Shown one piece after another: positions 23,843-32,247 of a stretch of DNA of 32,247 bases. The translations under genes and the position numbers were made by a program. Numbering within the stretch: position 1 is the first letter of the stretch; each line of letters begins with the position of its first letter. The notes below the pieces were generated by a model. That model saw only the letters and a program-made list of their open reading frames with translations, was not told the DNA's origin and searched no databases. Source of the stretch: Terriglobia bacterium (lineage in GTDB: Bacteria; Acidobacteriota; Terriglobia; Bryobacterales; Bryobacteraceae); contig JANXYJ010000039.1 in NCBI GenBank assembly GCA_025350105.1, positions 1 to 32,247 of the forward strand, in the 5' to 3' direction.

Positions 23843-24763
23843 ATGAATCAACGATTGATGACCATCCTTATGACGGCGTTTCTCATCGCCGCCGCCGCCG
23901 CTTACGGCGTGTATCGCTATGCCGGCGCGACGCTTCGGACTGGCTATCAGGGGCAAACCACGCCGGTCCTGGTGGCTGCTCACGATATTGAATTAGGCGC
24001 TGTGATTCGCCCCGCTGATGTCAGGGTTAGCCAATGGATCGGGGCGCTTCCCAAGGGTGCGGTGACCAAGTTAGAGAACGCAACCGACCGCGGGGTCATC
24101 AGTTCGCTCTCGGACGGTGAGCCGATCCTCGAAAGCCGTCTTGCTCCGGTGGGCTCCGGTGGCGGACTGGCGGCTACGATCAAGCCTGGCATGCGCGCTT
24201 GTGCGGTAAGAGTAAACGACATTGTTGGCGTGGCGGGTTTCGCGGTACCGGGAATGCGGGTTGACGTTTTGATCGCCGGCAACGCCCCTGGCAATACCAC
24301 GCAGGGGGCCCGCGTGAAGACATTGCTGCAAAACATTGAAGTGCTCTCGGCTGGCGCCAACTTCCAAAAGGATCAGGAAGGAAAACCAGTGCAAGTACAG
24401 GTGGTCAACTTACTGGTGACGCCGGAGCAGGCGGAGGTTCTTAGCTTGGCCAGCAACGAAACCAGGATCCAATTGGTATTGCGCAATCCTTTGGACAACG
24501 AAGTCTCTAAAGCACCGGGAGCGGCAGTGGCCGGCTTATTCGGTGAAGCCGCGCCGCCGCCAGTGATTCGGTATGCGCCCGCTCCCCGGCCGGTTCCGGT
24601 GATTGCCGTGGCTGCGCCCGCTGCCCCCAAACCCGTGCTGCCGCAATACATATTGGTGGAGGTATTGAACGGGAACAAACGCACCGAGGCCAAATTCGAC
24701 GACCCCAAGCCCGGCGACAAGTCCGGTCAAGCCAAATCCCCCGAAACCGGAGCGAAACCGTAA
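23843..24763 (+). CDS. cpaB: Flp pilus assembly protein CpaB/RcpC
   Basis: The 306-residue periplasmic protein has an N-terminal membrane anchor (about 5-24), then a SAF domain (about 40-105: VLVAAHDIELGAVIRPADV...GEPILESRL). The RcpC-type domain follows (KPGMRACAVRVNDIVGVAGFAVPGMRVDVL...LLVTPEQAEVLSLAS), and then a Pro/Ala-rich and Lys/Asp-rich tail (from about 235). CpaB is thought to link the inner-membrane platform to the secretin and peptidoglycan. The ATG has GGAAG about 13 bp upstream. The stop overlaps the next start as TAATG, so it is coupled to the secretin gene. Confidence 0.9.
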   Translation: MNQRLMTILMTAFLIAAAAAYGVYRYAGATLRTGYQGQTTPVLVAAHDIELGAVIRPADVRVSQWIGALPKGAVTKLENATDRGVISSLSDGEPILESRLAPVGSGGGLAATIKPGMRACAVRVNDIVGVAGFAVPGMRVDVLIAGNAPGNTTQGARVKTLLQNIEVLSAGANFQKDQEGKPVQVQVVNLLVTPEQAEVLSLASNETRIQLVLRNPLDNEVSKAPGAAVAGLFGEAAPPPVIRYAPAPRPVPVIAVAAPAAPKPVLPQYILVEVLNGNKRTEAKFDDPKPGDKSGQAKSPETGAKP

Positions 24764-26400
24764 TGCCGAAAATAAAGAGCCAAACGGAAAATACAAGCGT
24801 GGCGAAGCAGGGAGCGATCAAGATGAAGAGTTTTGGGATTACAGTTCTGGCATTGACGCTGCCTTCTTTAGTTATGATGGCAGCCGAGAACAGCGTGGTG
24901 CTGGCCCAAGCGGCGCCGCAACCAGTGGCGCAAGCCGCACAGAATAACGACGAATCGCCCAATGATTTGTTCGTCACCGTCGGTAAGTCCGTGGTGGTCA
25001 ATAGTTCGCAGCCGATCGAGCGCGTGGCCCTGGGCTTTGGCGATTTCGCCGAAGCGCAAGCGGTGAGTCCGCAGGAAGTACTGGTAAGCGGTAAAGCCGC
25101 AGGCGAAACCAGCTTGATCGTATGGCAGCGCGGCGGCGGCAAGTTGTTTTTTGATGTGACCGTGCAGGCCAGCCGAGCCGCGAACAACGGCAAAATGGAC
25201 GGCGTGCGCCGGGAAATGGCACGTGAACTGAACGGCCAAACCATTAACCTCACTTATGAAAACGACACCGTCTTTCTCCGCGGCCAAGTAAAAGACCTGA
25301 CCAGCGCGCAGCGCGCCATGACCATCGCGGGGAGTCTGGGAAAGGTAGTGAATCTGCTTTACGTGGATGTGCCTACCGCCGATCCCCAGATCCTGCTTAA
25401 GGTACGATTCGCCGCGGTTGACCGGAGCCTAAGCCGGCAACTAGGTATGAACCTGTTCAGCACCGGAGCCACCAACACAGTGGGATCGGTGACCACTGGA
25501 CAATTCTCTCCTCCGCCTGCACCCACCTTGAGTACGGTTTCCCCTTCGCCAGGAAGGGGCATCGTAACGACCCAGACCCTGGCCAGTGCGCTGAACCTTT
25601 TCTTTTTCCGTCCGGATTTGAATTTGGGAGCGACGATTGAGGCATTGGAATCAAAAGGCGTTCTGGAAACCTTGGCGGAGCCCAACGTGTTGGCGCAAAA
25701 CGGACGTCAGGCCAGCTTTCTGGCGGGTGGTGAGTTTCCATTTCCAACTGTGCAGGGAGGGGTATCAGGCTCCGCACCCGTTGTGACGATTCAATTTCGC
25801 GAGTTCGGCGTCCGGTTGAACTTCATTCCCACTATCATGCCGAACGGAACCATTCGATTGCAGGTGGCGCCGGAAGTCAGTTCGCTCGATTTCACCAATG
25901 GCCTGAGTCTTAACGGGTTCAACATCCCATCTCTTTCCGTTCGCAAAGTAAACACCGAAGTGGAGTTGAACGAGGGGCAAAGCTTCGCCATTGGAGGGCT
26001 GTTGGACAACCGGGTTACGGAAACGATGGAAAAGGTTCCCTTTTTAGGTGATATTCCCATTCTTGGAAATTTCTTCAAGTCGCGATCCCGCACCAAGAAC
26101 AACACGGAGTTGATGGTGATCGTAACGCCGGAACTAGTTCGCCCCATTCCTGCGGGCAAACCGGTGCCGGGGCTGAAATACCCAGTTCCGTTTCTGACCA
26201 AGAACAGCGACACTCCGATGAGCACGCCGGAAACGAGTGTGACTGGTCCGGTGCCCATTACGCCTCCCACGCCGGGGATTCCGGCCGAGCAACTGATCCA
26301 GAGCATGGAACAAGAACGGCCTCTGGTGGTAAGCGGAGCCAGCGGCAACGCGGTGGCTCTTCCGCAGAGCGCGGCAACCGCCGCGCCGGCTACAAAGTAG
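24763..26400 (+). CDS. cpaC: Outer-membrane secretin CpaC/RcpA
   Basis: The secretin forms the outer-membrane channel for the pilus. Domains: N-terminal pilus domain (about 66-135, NDLFVTVGKSVVVNS...), a BON-like domain (about 153-200, LNGQTINLTYENDTVFLRGQV) and the secretin core (about 280-465, with LAEPNVLAQNGRQASFLAGGEFPFP, then VPFLGDIPILGNFF and ELMVIVTPELV). A Pro/Thr-rich tail follows. The signal peptide begins at an internal Met: ATG 24823 (MKSFGITVLALTLP...) with GGAG at 24811-24814 may be the true start. The ATG at 24763 would put 20 charged residues in front of it. Confidence 0.93.
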   Translation: MPKIKSQTENTSVAKQGAIKMKSFGITVLALTLPSLVMMAAENSVVLAQAAPQPVAQAAQNNDESPNDLFVTVGKSVVVNSSQPIERVALGFGDFAEAQAVSPQEVLVSGKAAGETSLIVWQRGGGKLFFDVTVQASRAANNGKMDGVRREMARELNGQTINLTYENDTVFLRGQVKDLTSAQRAMTIAGSLGKVVNLLYVDVPTADPQILLKVRFAAVDRSLSRQLGMNLFSTGATNTVGSVTTGQFSPPPAPTLSTVSPSPGRGIVTTQTLASALNLFFFRPDLNLGATIEALESKGVLETLAEPNVLAQNGRQASFLAGGEFPFPTVQGGVSGSAPVVTIQFREFGVRLNFIPTIMPNGTIRLQVAPEVSSLDFTNGLSLNGFNIPSLSVRKVNTEVELNEGQSFAIGGLLDNRVTETMEKVPFLGDIPILGNFFKSRSRTKNNTELMVIVTPELVRPIPAGKPVPGLKYPVPFLTKNSDTPMSTPETSVTGPVPITPPTPGIPAEQLIQSMEQERPLVVSGASGNAVALPQSAATAAPATK

Positions 26401-26447
26401 GTTGAGGCGTTTAGCCGGGAGTTTAAGCTAGACATCCTTACAATCGA

Positions 26448-27410
26448 ATGAAGAACCTGGACGTACTGCGATCGATCGCCGTACTGGTGGTGGTCGCTGC
26501 GCATTGCGATTCGCGTATCGACGGACGTTTCGGCGTCTTGATCTTTTTCGTCCACACTTCGTTTGTACTGATGATGTCGATGGAGCGGCTCTCGGTTCGC
26601 ACGCAGTGGCCGCTTCAGTTTTACCTACAACGTATTTTCAGAATCTTTCCCTTGAGCATCCTGTGTGTTTGCGCGGTTCTGGCGGCACGCATCCCCTACA
26701 CCGCTGGCGCTGAATTTCACTGGCCTACACCCGCTGTTCTGCTGGCGAATCTCGGACTGTATCAAAACGTGTTTGAGATGCCGTCACTAAGCCCACCCAT
26801 GTGGAGCCTGCCTTATGAAGTCCAAATGTACCTGCTGTTGCCCGTGGTGTTTTGGATGGTACGCAAGTACGGCCAAGGCGGCGCGGTGTTGTTGGCCGTG
26901 ATTGCGACGATCATTGCGTTCCTAGAAAAGAACACAATTGGCGACCCGTGGCTAACGAAATTCTTCCCGTGTTTCATGGGCGGTACGCTGGCCTACGGAC
27001 TTCGCAAAGCAGCTCCCGTATGTCCCGCCTGGGCGTGGCCCATCTGTATCGCGCTGGCTGGCGCGATCTGTTATGGAGGTGGCCTGACAGCTCCCGTGCA
27101 ATGGTTTACGTGCTTGGGGCTGGGAAGTGTGACTCCCTTCTTTCGTGACCTGGGAAGCGGCGTGGTTTCGAGACTTGCGGCTTGGATCGCACGTTATTCG
27201 TACGGCATTTACCTTTCGCACCTGCCCATTCGCTGGCTGTGCGTTGATCGTTGGCAGTCACCAGGCGTCTTGGGATGGGCTGCATTCGCGGTGTTGGTCC
27301 CGGTGGTTTCGTTTCTGCTCTATCACGCAATCGAGAGACCGATGATTGAATTCGGCCGTGAGTTGGGTGGACAACTGGGGCTTCAACAGCCCAAAGCGGC
27401 GATCAGCTAG
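26448..27410 (+). CDS. Acyltransferase family 3 (OafA/YrhL-like) membrane protein
   Basis: The 320-residue protein has about ten hydrophobic segments and the family opening NLDVLRSIAVLVVVAAH (3-19), where the Arg and the His (H19) form the conserved active-site region. Further marks are FVLMMSMERL, QFYLQRIFRIFP (the R-x-x-R-I-x-P element) and the PPMWSLPYEVQMYL segment. The family O-acetylates sugars of surface polysaccharides and glycoconjugates at the inner membrane. It lacks the extra SGNH domain found in longer relatives. It follows the secretin by 47 bp, so it may be the last gene of that operon, and is convergent with the fkbM gene. Confidence 0.82.
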   Translation: MKNLDVLRSIAVLVVVAAHCDSRIDGRFGVLIFFVHTSFVLMMSMERLSVRTQWPLQFYLQRIFRIFPLSILCVCAVLAARIPYTAGAEFHWPTPAVLLANLGLYQNVFEMPSLSPPMWSLPYEVQMYLLLPVVFWMVRKYGQGGAVLLAVIATIIAFLEKNTIGDPWLTKFFPCFMGGTLAYGLRKAAPVCPAWAWPICIALAGAICYGGGLTAPVQWFTCLGLGSVTPFFRDLGSGVVSRLAAWIARYSYGIYLSHLPIRWLCVDRWQSPGVLGWAAFAVLVPVVSFLLYHAIERPMIEFGRELGGQLGLQQPKAAIS

Positions 27411-27490
27411 AGGCGTTTTAGGGTTGCCGCAAGAATGGCGCCCCGCCTGATTATCCGCTAGGTTTTCTTCCGCAATGAAAGAGGAAATAC

Positions 27491-28435
27491 TTAACGGTTG
27501 GCCGGTACGAATTCCGTATTGGCTTCCAAAGAGTGCTTGGCCACATAGCCCTTCGACGCCATGAACGCACGCAGTTCCTTTTCGCTTGTGCCCATCGATT
27601 GCAATTGGTGGTCAACGAGCTCAACAACCACCACCGGATGAAAACGATCCAGTGTTTTTGAGGCACCTCGCAGAACCAGCAGCTCGGCGCCTTCGACGTC
27701 AATTTTGATTACATCTACACGAGAGAGCCGGGCCTCGGCCACGATGTCGTCCAACGGACGCGCGCGAACCTGGATAGGTTGTGCCGCGGCGCCCTCCTGC
27801 GAGGCGTTGGAACGAGAGAGAGAACTCTCTCCGGTGTTGGCACGTGGTGCTGCGAAAAATTGCAGTGTTCCCTCTGCGTCGGAACAGGCCACAGGCGCGA
27901 CCGTTATCACATCGCCCATACCGTTGGCGGAAATGTTCGCTTCCAGCTTGCTCAACGTAGCAGGGTTAGGTTCAACGGCGATCACGTGCCCGCTCTTTCC
28001 CAGAACATGGACGGCATTGAGCGAGTACCACCCAACGTGAGCGCCCACGTCAATGAGGGTGCCCCCAACTGGCATGTTGCCTTCCAATAGCTTCAATGTC
28101 CCCGGCTCCCACGTTCCCGAGCGAAGGATAAACGAAGTTACTAGATCAGCGGGATCCAATTGCATCTTCAGGTTCGGATCAACCGTTGCCCAAACGGGAA
28201 CGAATGGGCCCGCAAACATTTCCAAGAAGGCTGGAATGGAACGTCCAGTCTTGAAGGGCCAATGTTGATGCCATGCTCTGGAAAAGCTAAAGAAACCCTG
28301 CGTCCTAATCGCGTTAGGCGTGGCGACATACGAAGCGAGGACGACGACGGCAAACAGCAACGTAAGCCGACGCCGTGTCCAACCTTTCAGGCTGGCATTG
28401 CCCAGCGACGCGGAAGCGGGAAGTACCTGTTGCAT
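27491..28435 (-). CDS. FkbM family methyltransferase with N-terminal membrane anchor
   Basis: The 314-residue protein has a basic N-terminus and one membrane segment (about 24-42). The methyltransferase domain has motif I LIDVGAHVGWYS (127-138), VIAVEPNP (151-158) and the FkbM hallmark IKIDVEGAE (243-251). FkbM enzymes O-methylate sugars and other hydroxyl groups. A membrane anchor is unusual for this family and suggests action on a lipid-linked or envelope substrate. It is the third gene of a minus-strand operon, 4 bp after the membrane protein at 28440. Confidence 0.85.
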   Translation of the reverse strand: MQQVLPASASLGNASLKGWTRRRLTLLFAVVVLASYVATPNAIRTQGFFSFSRAWHQHWPFKTGRSIPAFLEMFAGPFVPVWATVDPNLKMQLDPADLVTSFILRSGTWEPGTLKLLEGNMPVGGTLIDVGAHVGWYSLNAVHVLGKSGHVIAVEPNPATLSKLEANISANGMGDVITVAPVACSDAEGTLQFFAAPRANTGESSLSRSNASQEGAAAQPIQVRARPLDDIVAEARLSRVDVIKIDVEGAELLVLRGASKTLDRFHPVVVVELVDHQLQSMGTSEKELRAFMASKGYVAKHSLEANTEFVPANR

Positions 28436-28439
28436 AAAA

Positions 28440-29966
28440 TTATGGTTGGGGCGCTAAAGCCGGTATTTGAGTTCTCGAAAAAATAGTGGCCTGGTCGTCT
28501 CGATAAACCTGCTTCCAGCCTGGAACAAGAGGAAGCACTCTGGCCATCGGCGAAGAGGAGGAGAGCAAACAAAAGGACACTTTATATTTGTCCAACAACA
28601 CTTTGGGGTCTGCCTGCAAAGTGGCCCAATCGCCCAAGTCTTTGAACACACCGGCCCATTCAAAGACGTCGGCGCGGCCGTCGATGAAGACTTTGTGCTC
28701 GGGCAAGGCCCAAATCAAGTAGCCGCCGAAAACGTATTCATTCAGCATGTTCCCGGCAAGGCCAGAGGAACGGACGAACTCTACTGCGTGCGTTGGGTTT
28801 GCCTCGACCACCTGCTTATCCAGTTGAACTTGCGAGGGGAATCCCCAAACCATTCCGCACGCGAACAAGACCATCATGAACGCGTTGGCCCCCAACAAAT
28901 CCCGGCGGGGATTATAGGAGTCCCAAGTGTCAGCCAGAAAGCGGCAAAGAATGGGCGCGACCAGCAAACCGAAGACGAAGATCATTCGCTTGTGTTGGAT
29001 GGCCAAGAACAAACCCGCCGATGCCAAAACCAGTTCGTGGAAGTAGAGCGGCATGCGCCGGAGCAATGGAATCAATACAACCAAGGCGGCCGCCAACAGC
29101 ACGAGTAAACTGCGGGGTTCATCGAAGGTGAGCGGTTGCCATTCCGCCACCACCGCCGTCCCGATTTTTTGGTGGAGCATCACGTCCAGCGGATAGAGAA
29201 TCTGCCGAATGCCAACGGGATTTAAGAACAACGCGGCACTGGACAGACCGCCGGCCAAAGCTAGCGCCCGCCGTGTCGCCGGTTGCCATGGGTGGGCAAC
29301 CAGGTAGCCCGCCGCGAAATTCAAATAAGAACAGGCCAGCACCAACGCCAGAATAACCAGGCCAAGGAAGAACGACCCGTGCATATTGACCCACACCGCA
29401 AACAACGGTGGTAACGCCCAAAACCACCGAACATTTTTGCGCCTGCCTAATTCCAATAGGGCCAATTCCAGCGCCAAGAGCAGGTACCCGAATAGCTGCG
29501 GTCGGATGGCAAGACCAATGGTAGAAAACAGCCAAGTCACCATCGCCCCTAACAACGCAACTTTCGCATTGCCGGAGTAGAGCCAGCAAAGGGCGTACTG
29601 AGAAATTAAAAGCAGCGACGTCAGTGCACAAAGTAGCAGCATCAACCTGCGGTAGCCTGCCAACTTAAAGGCACCGTAGATCACGACCTGGCTCAACCAT
29701 TCGTGAGCAGTCCAGGCATGTTGGTTGGTGGTGAAGGAAAAAACGTCAGTGGAGGGAATCGAATGCGTATTCCAAATGATTTGTCCGGTCTTCAGATGCC
29801 ACCAGAGGTCTGGGTCGTTGAAACGGTCCTGGGTGGTCAGCACCGATAGCAGCATCAGCGCCATGCAGAGCATGACGGGGAAGGAAAAGATGCGCCGCAA
29901 AATTCCGATGCGAGCGCTGACTGCCATAGCTGGAGTAGCGGCGGTGACAGGCGATTCAACCAACAT
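28440..29966 (-). CDS. Polytopic membrane protein, GT-C-like, unknown acceptor
   Basis: The roughly 508-residue protein has about ten to eleven hydrophobic segments and a C-terminal soluble part containing KVFIDGRADVFEW. After the first segment it has RFNDPDLWWHLKTGQIIW (given as NDPDLWWHLKTG, 50-61) and TAHEWLSQ. This acidic, Trp/His-rich first loop is shared by a group of large membrane proteins related to GT-C glycosyltransferases. ATG 29966 is preferred, 13 bp after the regulator's stop. A GTG at 30023 would overlap that gene by 44 bp with no ribosome-binding site. Its place between a sigma-54 activator and a FkbM methyltransferase suggests a surface-glycan function. Confidence 0.7.
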   Translation of the reverse strand: MLVESPVTAATPAMAVSARIGILRRIFSFPVMLCMALMLLSVLTTQDRFNDPDLWWHLKTGQIIWNTHSIPSTDVFSFTTNQHAWTAHEWLSQVVIYGAFKLAGYRRLMLLLCALTSLLLISQYALCWLYSGNAKVALLGAMVTWLFSTIGLAIRPQLFGYLLLALELALLELGRRKNVRWFWALPPLFAVWVNMHGSFFLGLVILALVLACSYLNFAAGYLVAHPWQPATRRALALAGGLSSAALFLNPVGIRQILYPLDVMLHQKIGTAVVAEWQPLTFDEPRSLLVLLAAALVVLIPLLRRMPLYFHELVLASAGLFLAIQHKRMIFVFGLLVAPILCRFLADTWDSYNPRRDLLGANAFMMVLFACGMVWGFPSQVQLDKQVVEANPTHAVEFVRSSGLAGNMLNEYVFGGYLIWALPEHKVFIDGRADVFEWAGVFKDLGDWATLQADPKVLLDKYKVSFCLLSSSSPMARVLPLVPGWKQVYRDDQATIFSRTQIPALAPQP

Positions 29967-29979
29967 AAGCTGCTGTAAA

Positions 29980-31362
29980 TCAGGCGACGTCGGAAGCCAA
30001 CGTGTTGTTATCGGATACTTCACGGATCAAGCGATGCAGATAGGCGCGGGAAATATTCAGTCGTTTGGCTGCCAGAGTCTTGTTGCCCTGGCAATCCTGA
30101 ATGGCCTGCATTGCCAAGCGGACTTTGTATTCCTGGAGCTTGGTCTCAAAAGACCCTACTTCTTGAAGCACGGCGACACCATTTCGCTCCAGAAGCCCTT
30201 CGTCCTGACGTAGCGAATCGGGAAGATCGGCGGGAATGATCTGTTCCCCTCTCGCCACGATGACGGCCCGTTGGATCACGTTCTCCAATTCGCGGACGTT
30301 GCCGGGCCATTCGTACTCCCGTAAAATGCTGGTGGCGTCGAGATCAACTCCGGTTATATTCTTGCCGAACTGTTCGGCATACTGCAACGTGAGGTGTTCG
30401 GCCAACTGAGAAATGTCTTCGGGGTGCTCGCGCAGCGCGGGACATTGAATGCGCAAGACGTTCACGCGATAGTAAAGATCCCTGCGGAATTCGCCGGTCT
30501 CCACCATCTGCCCAAGATCGCGATGAGTGGCAAACAGGACGCGGGCCTGGAGGGGAATCACACGGTTGTTGCCCAAGCGGCTGAACTCTCGCTGGGCCAG
30601 CACGCGAAGAAGTTTAACTTGCGTGGCAAGGCTCAGCTCGCCAATTTCGTCGAGAAACAAGGTGCCGTCACCAGCTTGTTCCATATAACCAAGGCGAGCG
30701 CCTACGGTACCAGTGAATGCGCCCTTTTCGTGCCCGAACAATTCGGCCTCAATTAGGGTTTCGGGAATGGCGCCGCACGATACTGCAATAAAAGGGCGGT
30801 GAGCGCGGTTGCTGAGGTTGTGAATAGCGCGGGCCACCAGCTCTTTCCCTGTCCCGCTTTCGCCGCCGATCAAAACCGGCGCATTAATATTGGCGACGTT
30901 ATCGATCAACTCATACACTTCCTGCATGGCGGAACTGGAGCCAACTAAGCGATCACGGCCAACTACAACTCGCCCGGATTTTTTGTGTCCTTTGGATTGC
31001 GCAAAAAACAGTGCTCTGCGAAGGATGACCTTGAGCTCGCGTAAGGCCGGAGGTTTACGAACCAACCCAAAAGCCCCGCGGCGAACCAGTTCCATTGCCG
31101 GCGACCGGTCTCCGTCACCTGCCATCACCAAGACCACAGAACCTTGCTCGATCAGTTGATTGGCTAAAACAATTCGCTTTTCTAACTCGGGCCCCGCTCC
31201 TGTCAGTTCAGCAACGACGACGCATGCTCCACCGGCAGCGGCGGACTCGCGAGCTGCTTCGTCGGTAGCCGGAGTAAGAACGTCGTACTCGTCCTGCAAA
31301 AATGGGACAAGCATCGACGGAAGCGTCTGTTGACAGTACAGAATAACCTGAGACTTATTCAT
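29980..31362 (-). CDS. Sigma-54 activator (NtrC family) with degenerate receiver domain
   Basis: The frame has a REC-like N-terminal domain, an AAA+ domain and a Fis-type helix-turn-helix (LAMQAIQDCQGNKTLAAKRL, then NISRAYLHRLIRE). Numbered from the GTG at 31368 (462 residues), the AAA+ domain has Walker A GESGTGKE (169-176), GAFTGT (216-221, the sigma-54 contact loop with final Ala replaced by Thr) and Walker B GTLFLDE (235-241). The receiver lacks the N-terminal acidic pair, and its phospho-acceptor position reads VVAEL with Glu54; Lys105 is kept. It may therefore be active without phosphorylation or be gated otherwise. ATG 31362 is chosen because GGGGA lies about 8 bp upstream. It probably drives the -24/-12 promoters of the pilus locus. 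Confidence 0.9.
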   Translation of the reverse strand: MNKSQVILYCQQTLPSMLVPFLQDEYDVLTPATDEAARESAAAGGACVVVAELTGAGPELEKRIVLANQLIEQGSVVLVMAGDGDRSPAMELVRRGAFGLVRKPPALRELKVILRRALFFAQSKGHKKSGRVVVGRDRLVGSSSAMQEVYELIDNVANINAPVLIGGESGTGKELVARAIHNLSNRAHRPFIAVSCGAIPETLIEAELFGHEKGAFTGTVGARLGYMEQAGDGTLFLDEIGELSLATQVKLLRVLAQREFSRLGNNRVIPLQARVLFATHRDLGQMVETGEFRRDLYYRVNVLRIQCPALREHPEDISQLAEHLTLQYAEQFGKNITGVDLDATSILREYEWPGNVRELENVIQRAVIVARGEQIIPADLPDSLRQDEGLLERNGVAVLQEVGSFETKLQEYKVRLAMQAIQDCQGNKTLAAKRLNISRAYLHRLIREVSDNNTLASDVA

Positions 31363-32247
31363 GAACACGATTCCCCAAGGACCATGGCTCAGCAGCTAAC
31401 AACTGGGCAGCACGCCCGACACAGCAGCATGATGAGGAGGGAGCGACACAGGGCTCGAAAAAGAGGGATGCGTAAACCATCCGGCAGGGCCAGGACGCAA
31501 CCCGGGAAACATTCATCGATCCTCCGATCAATGGTGGCTGAACTCAGAGCGAACTAAAAGTAAAACCCTGATTAGAAGCTAGGAGCAATGCCTTACTTAA
31601 TTCGCCAGGTCTGATGATAAGGCCGCGCCCCGGTAATTGCAAGTAAATTGGTGAAACAACAGCACTTGTCGGTTACAGGACTACGCGACGGTACGTCAGT
31701 CACCTACATAAGCCCTAAATTCAATGAGCTATTTGGTATTTAAGTACCGTAACTACTATTACTAGACAAAGATAGGTAGCATCTACAATTTGTTGTTTAC
31801 GCATTGCTTTGTTCGCTTAGTACAGATTTCCGTCCTCTTGCTCCCAGCGAAATGTGATTTTGTATCTATAAATTCGCTACGATCCCATGGTGTGGTGGCC
31901 GGGGAGCGCGTTTATGTTGGTGCTGGTACCAGACATTCGATGAACGTTCCGGTACCTACCCCTCAAAAGTCGACTATAGGCCGGAACTGAACACTGCCAG
32001 TTACCAAGGAGTAAACAGCACTTTCGTAATGTAAACAGCGGTGGACGTACTGTACGTTGAGTTTGCAGCGTAACTAAATGATTCGCAACTGAGCTCTCGA
32101 TGGCCAATCACTTGCGTCGGTTTAGACCGCAAGACTCTGGGTTTACGACGTTACACGGCGATCAACTATTCGGGCCGTGGAGGGGCAAAGCAGAGATTGC
32201 CAACCCGTTTAAATGCCCCATCACCTTCATCCCTTCGAGACGGGGCT
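31363..32247. other. Gene-free, lower-GC right end
   Basis: I see no convincing coding region in these ~880 bp. Short open frames at 31330-31557, 31790-31990 and 31877-32107 lack ribosome-binding sites and family resemblance. The stretch from about 31560 to 31870 is visibly richer in A and T than the genes. It contains a repeated GTAAACAGC (32012-32020 and 32031-32039). It probably holds the regulator's promoter and the upstream region of a gene beyond the window. Confidence 0.5.

Noticed and set aside
1-32247. CRISPR arrays, tRNA or rRNA genes, intact insertion sequences
   Set aside because: None seen: no regularly spaced repeats, no recognisable tRNA or rRNA segments, and no transposase with terminal inverted repeats.

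Overview
The window reads as a stretch of a bacterial chromosome, most likely from an Acidobacteriota lineage of the Solibacteres/Bryobacterales type. That placement is inferred from family flavour and gene order (Tad genes mixed with DUF192, PilZ-like and GT-C-type membrane proteins), not from a marker gene. The dominant content is a large Tad/Flp (type IVb) pilus locus, about 8.5-26.4 kb, with envelope-glycosylation genes on either side and a sigma-54 activator at the right end.

Layout. 0-2.2 kb: an accessory-looking gene for a membrane-anchored protein with 26-residue coiled-coil repeats, bracketed by two imperfect ~87-bp direct repeats. 2.2-2.9 kb: an M50-like HEXXH membrane metallopeptidase, probably frameshifted near its 3' end. 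3.1-8.3 kb (minus strand): a tight operon of a GT2 polyprenyl-phosphate glycosyltransferase, two polytopic GT-C-like proteins and a SAM methyltransferase. 8.6-8.8 kb (minus): Flp pilin 1. 9.1-10.7 kb (plus): another GT-C-like protein. 10.8-16.2 kb (plus): Flp pilin 2, prepilin peptidase (TadV), TadZ, TadA, TadB, TadC and a previously easy-to-miss 31-residue membrane miniprotein. 16.4-19.8 kb: two copies of a DUF192 + PilZ-like unit, the second PilZ-like domain being fused in frame to a TadE-type minor pilin. 19.8-21.8 kb: a TadE-like pseudopilin and a TadG-like protein. 21.9-23.5 kb (minus): a TonB-like proline-rich protein. 23.8-26.4 kb (plus): CpaB/RcpC and the CpaC/RcpA secretin. 26.4-27.4 kb: an acyltransferase-3 protein. 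27.5-31.4 kb (minus): an operon of a sigma-54 activator, a polytopic membrane protein and a FkbM methyltransferase. The last ~0.9 kb shows no gene.

How it fits together. TadV would process the Flp pilins and TadE-like pilins; TadA/B/C with TadZ form the cytoplasmic motor and inner-membrane platform; CpaB and the secretin form the outer-membrane channel. The most striking regulatory signal is that both pilin genes carry nearly identical -24/-12 elements (TTGGAT-N5/6-ATTGCC type) and, 77-78 bp upstream of each, the same asymmetric site CTGTATACA-NN-CGTTGAC. Candidate -24/-12 elements also occur at the divergent cpaB/tonB-like promoters. A sigma-54 activator with a degenerate receiver (Glu in place of the phospho-Asp) is encoded a few kb away and is the obvious candidate regulator. 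The most unusual protein is the PilZ-like::TadE fusion, in which the predicted prepilin-peptidase site lies after residue 250, so a whole PilZ-like domain sits where a short leader peptide should be.

All assignments come from reading the sequence and remembered family motifs; no database search was run.
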